Source of the DNA: CAZDHT01 sp964505325 | GTDB lineage: Bacteria; Planctomycetota; PUPC01 | Assembly: GCA_964505325.1 (NCBI GenBank) | Contig: CAZDHT010000208.1 | Location: forward strand, 1-9,884 | Length of the DNA stretch: 9,884 nucleotides | Reading direction: 5' to 3' | In this document: one piece after another, positions 5,056-9,884 of the stretch | Position numbering within the stretch: the stretch's first letter is position 1 | Layout of the letters: each line of letters begins with the position of its first letter | Made by a program: the position numbers and the translations under genes | Notes under the pieces: model-generated | Databases searched by the model: none | Told to the model about the DNA's origin: nothing | What the model saw: the letters and a program-made list of their open reading frames with translations, nothing else

Positions 5056-7683
5056 ATGAACCGAATCATCCTCGCGTTACCTGTGCTCGTTCTGTGCGCC
5101 GGAAGCGCTCTCGCCGCGCCGGCCAGCTTCACGAAAAGGCCGGTCGCCACGCCCGAGGGCAATGGCGCCCGGATCGACTTCGCCGTCAGCGCGCCGACCG
5201 ACGTCGCGGTGGTCGTCACGGACGCCAAGGGGAAGGTGGTCCGCCATCTTGCTGCAGGGGTCCTCGGGAAGAATGCCCCGGCGCCGCTCCAGCCCAGCTC
5301 GCTCGCCCAGTCGCTTGTGTGGGACGGGATGGACGACGACGGCAAGGCGGTTCCCGCCGGCAAGTACACCGTCCGCGTCGGCCTGGGCACGACGGCGAAG
5401 TTCGACCGCAACCTCGGGCACAACCGCCGCTGGCTCGGCAACATCCACGCCATGGCGGTGGGCAAGAAGGGCGAGGTGTACGTGCTGTGCTCCCGCGGCA
5501 TCTGCGTGCTCGACCGCAATGGGAAGTACCTGCGCCAGATCGTCCCCGCGCCCGGCGACATGCCGATCGAGAAGCTGGACGGACTGGAGCCGGTCACGCT
5601 CAAGGACGGCACGGTCTACTTCCAGCGCGGCTACGGCCTGCCGGGCGGCATCGTCGGCTCGATGGCCATCACGCCCAGGGGCGAGCTGATCCTTCCCGGC
5701 CCCAGCCGCTACGCACGGAACATTACCATCATCGGTACGGACGGCTCGGTGCGGTCGGACGCGTTCGACAAGCGGCTCACCACCCACGCCGACGACGGCC
5801 GCCTCTACCTGGCCGCGTCGCCCGACGGCAAGGCGGTCTACATGGCCGGCGCCATGGCCGGCTACCGCGGCGACGACGCCCGCAAGCTCTCGTACCGGCA
5901 GGCGGTCTACAAGCTGTTGCTCGACAGCGACGGCCCGGCGGAAATCTTTACCGGCGACGACGAGAACCGCGGCGGCCCCAGCTTCTCGGTCAGCGAGCCA
6001 AAGGGGCTCGTGTGCGACGCCAAAGGCAACCTGTACGTCTGCAACTACCGCGGCGAGAACGTCGCCGTCTACAACCCGAGCGGCGGGGTGATCAAGAGCA
6101 TCAAGGTCAAGTGGCCCCACCAGGCCGCCGTGCATCCAAAGACGGGGCAGGTCTACGTCCTCGCCGGGCTCCAGAAGGGCCGCTACAAGTACGGCTACAA
6201 CTTCCCGGCGCGGATGCGGGCGGCGCGGCTCCACCGCTTCAGCAAGGAGGGGGTGGAAGAGCTGGTGATGGAGTTCCCGCCGCCGTGGATCAAGAAGCGG
6301 AAAGAGGGGACGTTCCCCGAGTTTGATCTCCGCATGGCCGTCGACTTCACCGGGACAAAGCCGGTCATCTGGGTCGGCGTGGCCTACCCCGGCGCAGAGT
6401 GGTCGAAGTGGAATCTGAAGCGGATCGTCGACGAGGGCGACAAGTTCGGCGAGGCGAAGGAGATGATGCCCAAGCCCGACGAACACCACTTCGGCGGCGG
6501 CGTGAACCACCTCTTCCTCGACAAGAAGAACGACATCATTTACCTGAACGGCGGCAACAAGCTGATGCGCTTCACCGGCGACGGGAAACGGATCATGCCC
6601 TCGGTGAAGGTGCTCGACCCGAAGACGAAGAACCGGTACAGCATCGCCGAGGCGGCGGCCGGCCCGGACGGCCTGCTCTACGCGACGGTGTGGAAGACGT
6701 GGGGCTACCGGAACGACTTCATCATCCGCTTCAACACGGAGGGGAAGCTGGTCCCATTCGCGGGCGGCGCCCACGAGATACCGATCCAACACGTGATGAA
6801 GGGCGGCGGCGGGCGGAGCAGCCGAGGCTTCACCGTCGGGCCGAAGGGCAACATCTACGTGATGCATTACGACCACAAGTTCGACAAGTCGAAGCTGCCC
6901 GCGTGGGACCGGAGCTGGGGGCTGCACACTGCGGTCGCCAAGTTCAGCCCGGACGGCAAGCTGCTCAACCCGCAGCTCATCGGGCATCTGCGCGCCGGGG
7001 CGCAGTGCGTGCGCGTCGACCGCGACGGCAACGTCTACGTCGGCGACAACGTGATGCCGCTCGGCGTGACGTTCCCGAAGGACTTCGTCGGTGTGCTGCC
7101 CGACCCGCTCGACCGGACCCGGCCGGCAATGACGGTGGCCGGGCGCTTCGACCCGCTGCTGCGGCACATGGGCAGCGTGTTCAAGTTCGGCCCGAAGGGC
7201 GGGGCGATGGCCGGCCTGCCCGCGGGAAAGGACGCCGCCAAGCCCAAACGGCCGGCCGGCGACGTGTGGAAGCCCGTGCCCGAGGTCGAGTGGTTCCTGT
7301 TCCACAATCACCGTGTGCGGATCCAGGGCGCGGAGTGGCAGTTCCACGGAATGAGCCCGGTGCCCGCGCAGTACCAGGGCGTAACGCACGTCGAGCGGTG
7401 CGTGTGCGTCGGCGGGCGGTTCGACCTCGACGAGTTCGGCCGCGTCTTCGTGCCCGACAGCAAGCGGCACCGGATCACCGTTCTCGACGGCGCGGGGAAC
7501 GTGGTCACGCGGTTCGGGGTGCGCGACAACCAGGACTCGAACGGCCCGCACATCGGGTTGGCGGACCCCGGCTGGGTGGCGGCGGCGGCGGACCGCGCCT
7601 ACATCGGCGACGGCGGCGCGGGCCGCATCGTCAAGGTCCGCCTCACCCACGCCGCCGAGGGAACCTGCACGATCACCCGGTGA
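5056..7683 (+). CDS. Secreted FlgD-Ig + NHL-type beta-propeller protein
   Basis: The 875-residue product starts at an ATG preceded by GGGAG (5043-5047) at 8 nt. A Sec signal peptide is clear: MNR, a hydrophobic core, and AGSALA-AP with likely cleavage after Ala20. Residues about 36-110 form a FlgD-type Ig-like domain, with WDG at 89-91 and PAGKYTVRV at 100-108. The rest (about 120-865) is built of beta-propeller/NHL-like blades, for example GNLYVCNYRGENVAVYNPSG, GNVYVGD and GRVFVPDSKRHRITVLDGAG. The blades end in a probable closing segment DPGWVAAAADRAYIGDGGAG. There is no CxxCH haem motif, membrane segment or recognisable catalytic motif. NHL propellers can bind ligands or, as in some polysaccharide lyases, be catalytic; nothing here decides. 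It is co-directional with and 27 nt from the PcRGLX-like gene, which suggests a shared glycan-related role outside the cytoplasm. The antisense strand is also largely open, but only because of strong GC3 bias. Confidence 0.85.
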   Translation: MNRIILALPVLVLCAGSALAAPASFTKRPVATPEGNGARIDFAVSAPTDVAVVVTDAKGKVVRHLAAGVLGKNAPAPLQPSSLAQSLVWDGMDDDGKAVPAGKYTVRVGLGTTAKFDRNLGHNRRWLGNIHAMAVGKKGEVYVLCSRGICVLDRNGKYLRQIVPAPGDMPIEKLDGLEPVTLKDGTVYFQRGYGLPGGIVGSMAITPRGELILPGPSRYARNITIIGTDGSVRSDAFDKRLTTHADDGRLYLAASPDGKAVYMAGAMAGYRGDDARKLSYRQAVYKLLLDSDGPAEIFTGDDENRGGPSFSVSEPKGLVCDAKGNLYVCNYRGENVAVYNPSGGVIKSIKVKWPHQAAVHPKTGQVYVLAGLQKGRYKYGYNFPARMRAARLHRFSKEGVEELVMEFPPPWIKKRKEGTFPEFDLRMAVDFTGTKPVIWVGVAYPGAEWSKWNLKRIVDEGDKFGEAKEMMPKPDEHHFGGGVNHLFLDKKNDIIYLNGGNKLMRFTGDGKRIMPSVKVLDPKTKNRYSIAEAAAGPDGLLYATVWKTWGYRNDFIIRFNTEGKLVPFAGGAHEIPIQHVMKGGGGRSSRGFTVGPKGNIYVMHYDHKFDKSKLPAWDRSWGLHTAVAKFSPDGKLLNPQLIGHLRAGAQCVRVDRDGNVYVGDNVMPLGVTFPKDFVGVLPDPLDRTRPAMTVAGRFDPLLRHMGSVFKFGPKGGAMAGLPAGKDAAKPKRPAGDVWKPVPEVEWFLFHNHRVRIQGAEWQFHGMSPVPAQYQGVTHVERCVCVGGRFDLDEFGRVFVPDSKRHRITVLDGAGNVVTRFGVRDNQDSNGPHIGLADPGWVAAAADRAYIGDGGAGRIVKVRLTHAAEGTCTITR

Positions 7684-7698
7684 GTTCAGGTGAGAGAC

Positions 7699-7703
7699 GG
7701 GAG
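7699..7703 (+). promoter_or_regulatory. Shine-Dalgarno site of the PcRGLX-like gene
   Basis: GGGAG lies 7 nt before the ATG at 7711, in a context (ACGGGAGAAGCCCC) close to that of the upstream gene (ACGGGAGCTTGGCCC). The two genes are therefore translated from similar sites. The 27-nt spacer after the TGA at 7681-7683 leaves no room for a separate promoter and terminator. Confidence 0.7.
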
Positions 7704-7710
7704 AAGCCCC

Positions 7711-9884
7711 ATGAGCCGCAGTCTTCCGCGCACAACGTGCGCCCGATCCCTCCTGTTTGTCCTGTCCGTCCTATCGGCCGGTGCGCCCGGAGCCGACCTG
7801 CGGATCCCCTTGACGGTCACCGAGCCAAGCGGCACGCCGCGGCGGCGGGCGAGCGTTTCGTTCGGTGTGCCGTTCACGCCGGGCCAGGTGAAGGACGTGA
7901 AGATGCTCCGCCTGCTCGATCCGAAGGGCAAGGAGATGGTCGCGCAGTTTCGCCCGCTCGCCCGGTGGCATTCCGCAAGCTGGGCCGACCCGTCACAGAA
8001 GGACAACTCGCTCCGCTGGGTGCTGGTCGACTTCCTCGTGGACCTGAAATCCAACGAGACCAAGGTCTTCACGCTGACCGATGGCCGGACAGACGACTAT
8101 GAGTCGCCCCTCCGGGTCGAGCAGACCGACGAGAAGATCGTGATCGACACCGGCGCAGCGCAGTTCGTGGTCAACCGCAAGCGCTTCAACCTGTTCGAGA
8201 GTGTGCGGCTCCGGATGTTCCGCCTCGAATGCATCAAGCCCGATAAGAATGCAGGCAGCGTTGTGGAAGATGCGTACGGCCGAAAGTACTTCTCCGCCGA
8301 GGACACCCAGGTGGTGAAGGTGGAGGAGGCCGGCCCGGTCCGCGTCTGCGTCGTGGCGAAAGGCGTGCACCGCGACCCGGAGCGCAAGGGCTACTCGCGC
8401 GGGATGTACGGCTACGAGATTCGGATGCACTTCTACGCCGGGCAGGCGCTGGTCCGGCTCGACGCCGTCCTCACCAACACGTTTGCCAAGCCCATCGGCA
8501 GCCCGACGTTCGAGGACTGGTCGCTGGTGCTGAGGCTCGCCCATAAGAGCGCCGCCACGCTCCACGGCGACAGGGCGCACCATGCTGGGCTGAAGGACGG
8601 CGAGTCGGTGGTGATGTACCAGGACTCGAACGGTGCGAAGACCTGGCAGACCAATTGTGGCCTGCGCGGCCGGCTGGCGGAGGACCGGCCCACGCCGCAG
8701 TTCCGCGGCTACCGGGTCATTCTCAAGGGCAAGGGGGCCGAGAAGATCTTCGCCAACGGCGACCATTCGCGCGGCCTGGCGAAGATCAACACCGGCAACT
8801 ACGGTCTCGTCGTCGTGCCCCGTTACTTCTGGCAGCTTTTCCCCAAGGCCGTTGAGATCGGCCACGACGGGACCGTCCGCATCGCCATCTTCCCCCGCGA
8901 GTACAACAGCGTGCACTGGGTAGCCGACGCGGGTAGTGCCGGGCAGGAGCTGTGGCTGCTGTTCCACGAAGTCACACGGCGTTTCCCGGATCGGCCGCGC
9001 CCCGACGAGGTCGCCGACAACGTGATCCCGCGCCTCGTAGCGCTGGCGCCGCGCCAGCACTACGCCGCCTGCGGCGCACTGGCCGACATCGGGCCGTACG
9101 CGCCGGTCACCGACCCGAAGCAGAACGTGCCGTTCGACATCCGGGGCGCCGAACGCGAGTACTTCGGCACGCACCACCTGAAGGGCGACGCGTTCGGCTG
9201 GCAGGTCTTTGGCTGCCGGTGGGAGGAGTTCGCCGGCCATTCACCGTGGAACTACGAACCGGTCTCTTCGTCGAGCTTCCTGTGGAAGTTCATCAACATC
9301 CAGCACCGCTCGTGGCTGGAGTTCGGCCTGCGGCGGCTGCGGCACTTCCGCGACATCCGCTGCTACAAGATCGACGGGACGAAGGTGTTCGGCCACGACT
9401 CGTGGGGCAGCTTCCGCAGCCACAACGTGTGCGAGGAGTGGTGCAGCCGGAGCAAGCTGTGGCCGCGCGACGCGGAACTCCAGAAGCACCAGAAGGGCAT
9501 CTGGCCGCGGCGGAACTGGTATCTCCCCAACCCGGCGCACAACTGCCTCGACGAGCTGTACGACCTGTACTGCCTGTTCGGCGACACGCGGGCGCTGGAC
9601 GGGGCGCGAAACGTCGCCGCGGTGGGCGGCGCCTACGCGGCGTTCCACAAGGCGGCCATCCACCGCGCCAACGGCTGGTGCCTGCGGTCGCTGATGCGCT
9701 ACTACGACCTCACCGGATCGAACGAATGCCTGCCGTACGTCCGGAGGGCCGTCGCCAACGCGTGGACCATCGCTCGACAGCACCGGCACGTACCGACCAT
9801 CCCGCGCACGAGCTACCCGAACAACTGGTTCTACCGCGTGTTCGCGCGGGCCGTCGTCCTCGCGGCGCGAGTCACCGAGGACGA
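7711..9884 (+). CDS. PcRGLX/YetA-like secreted protein (rhamnogalacturonan exolyase-like), 3' end cut by window
   Basis: The frame is open without a stop from the ATG at 7711 to the window end, giving 724 visible residues. The N-terminus MSRSLPRTTCARSLLFVLSV followed by LSAGAPGA looks like a signal peptide. Residues about 30-125 match the N-terminal RIFT-barrel domain of PcRGLX/YetA-like proteins: IPLTVTEPSG, then RRRASVSFGVPFTPGQVKDV, LLDPKGKEMVAQF, and DNSLRWVLVDFLVDL at about 98-112. A central beta-rich domain follows (about 126-450). The part from about 520 is helical, with WKFINIQHRSWLEFGLRRLR and HNCLDELYDLYCLFGDTRAL, as expected of the alpha/alpha-barrel third domain. The fungal family founder is an exo-acting lyase on rhamnogalacturonan I; bacterial members are mostly uncharacterised, so the substrate is inferred. 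I cannot place the catalytic residues with confidence. It is the second gene of the operon with the propeller protein, and probably acts on the same extracytoplasmic glycan. Family assignment rests on motif recognition. Confidence 0.8.
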   Translation, partial: MSRSLPRTTCARSLLFVLSVLSAGAPGADLRIPLTVTEPSGTPRRRASVSFGVPFTPGQVKDVKMLRLLDPKGKEMVAQFRPLARWHSASWADPSQKDNSLRWVLVDFLVDLKSNETKVFTLTDGRTDDYESPLRVEQTDEKIVIDTGAAQFVVNRKRFNLFESVRLRMFRLECIKPDKNAGSVVEDAYGRKYFSAEDTQVVKVEEAGPVRVCVVAKGVHRDPERKGYSRGMYGYEIRMHFYAGQALVRLDAVLTNTFAKPIGSPTFEDWSLVLRLAHKSAATLHGDRAHHAGLKDGESVVMYQDSNGAKTWQTNCGLRGRLAEDRPTPQFRGYRVILKGKGAEKIFANGDHSRGLAKINTGNYGLVVVPRYFWQLFPKAVEIGHDGTVRIAIFPREYNSVHWVADAGSAGQELWLLFHEVTRRFPDRPRPDEVADNVIPRLVALAPRQHYAACGALADIGPYAPVTDPKQNVPFDIRGAEREYFGTHHLKGDAFGWQVFGCRWEEFAGHSPWNYEPVSSSSFLWKFINIQHRSWLEFGLRRLRHFRDIRCYKIDGTKVFGHDSWGSFRSHNVCEEWCSRSKLWPRDAELQKHQKGIWPRRNWYLPNPAHNCLDELYDLYCLFGDTRALDGARNVAAVGGAYAAFHKAAIHRANGWCLRSLMRYYDLTGSNECLPYVRRAVANAWTIARQHRHVPTIPRTSYPNNWFYRVFARAVVLAARVTED

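Noticed and set aside
4788..5612. Minus-strand frame of 274 codons over the promoter and start of the propeller gene
   Set aside because: It is S/P/R/T-rich low complexity, overlaps the promoter and the well-supported signal peptide of the propeller gene, and has no motif.
7390..7425. Haem-binding or metal-binding CxC motif in the propeller protein (ERCVCVGG)
   Set aside because: There is no CxxCH and only one CxC pair within a propeller blade region; this is not enough to support a cofactor.
5077..7650. Long antisense open frame (857 codons) across the propeller gene
   Set aside because: The product is dominated by V, A, R, L, H and D with no signal peptide or domain motif, while the plus-strand frame has a signal peptide, FlgD-Ig and NHL blades. 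Strong GC3 bias explains the open antisense frame.
6399..8102. Plus-strand open frame bridging the two operon genes
   Set aside because: The product is R/G/P/Q-rich and lies in an alternative frame of the propeller and PcRGLX-like genes; it ignores the clear stop, ribosome-binding site and signal peptide at the junction.
7993..9240. Antisense open frame (415 codons) across the PcRGLX-like gene
   Set aside because: It is a low-complexity shadow opposite a well-supported family protein; no ribosome-binding site or recognisable motif.

Overview
This is a GC-rich scaffold fragment with two runs of exactly 100 Ns (1619-1718 and 3048-3147), so it looks like a metagenome-type assembly. The gene content points to Planctomycetota or a close PVC relative. 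The clearest sign is the first protein, whose C-terminal half carries the LLPAL-x-RAR-x-EAR / NMKQIG / NVVFFDSHVEFM signature of the pseudopilin-like (DUF1559 / H-X9-DG type) domains that are greatly expanded in that superphylum. Secretin-N-like lipoproteins, FlgD-Ig/NHL propeller proteins and glycan-active enzymes without SusC/SusD genes fit the same picture. The lineage is inferred; there is no rRNA or marker gene here.

Layout. (1) 3-1618, plus strand: the middle and end of a DUF3352-like protein fused to a pseudopilin-like C-terminal domain, open at the left edge and running into the first gap. (2) 1719-3346, minus strand: a GH123/DUF4091-like glycoside hydrolase, interrupted by the second gap and missing its C-terminus, with no signal peptide. 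(3) 3347-3689: a non-coding spacer with short tandem repeats, three copies of a GCGC-centred palindrome and a hairpin. (4) 3690-4382, minus strand: a small lipoprotein with two secretin-N/STN-like repeats. (5) 4383-5055: a 673-base non-coding region with two perfect 43-bp tandem copies, an 8-bp-stem hairpin, a perfect 14-bp AT-rich inverted repeat, and a candidate sigma70-type promoter facing right. (6) 5056-7683 and 7711 to the right edge, plus strand: a two-gene operon with a secreted FlgD-Ig + NHL-type beta-propeller protein of 875 residues, then a secreted PcRGLX/YetA-like protein (rhamnogalacturonan exolyase-like), cut by the window end.

Reading of the whole. Three of the five genes are plausibly glycan-related (GH123/DUF4091-like, PcRGLX-like, secreted propeller), so the window resembles a dispersed polysaccharide-utilisation locus of the PVC type. 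The propeller and PcRGLX-like proteins share an operon and both have export signals, so they probably act on the same extracytoplasmic substrate. The GH123-like enzyme appears cytoplasmic from its start. No transporter, sensor or transcription factor is visible. The palindromes in the two spacers are the only hints of regulation. I do not see a clear defence system, mobile element, CRISPR array or RNA gene. The least explained parts are the two repeat-rich spacers and the function of the propeller protein.
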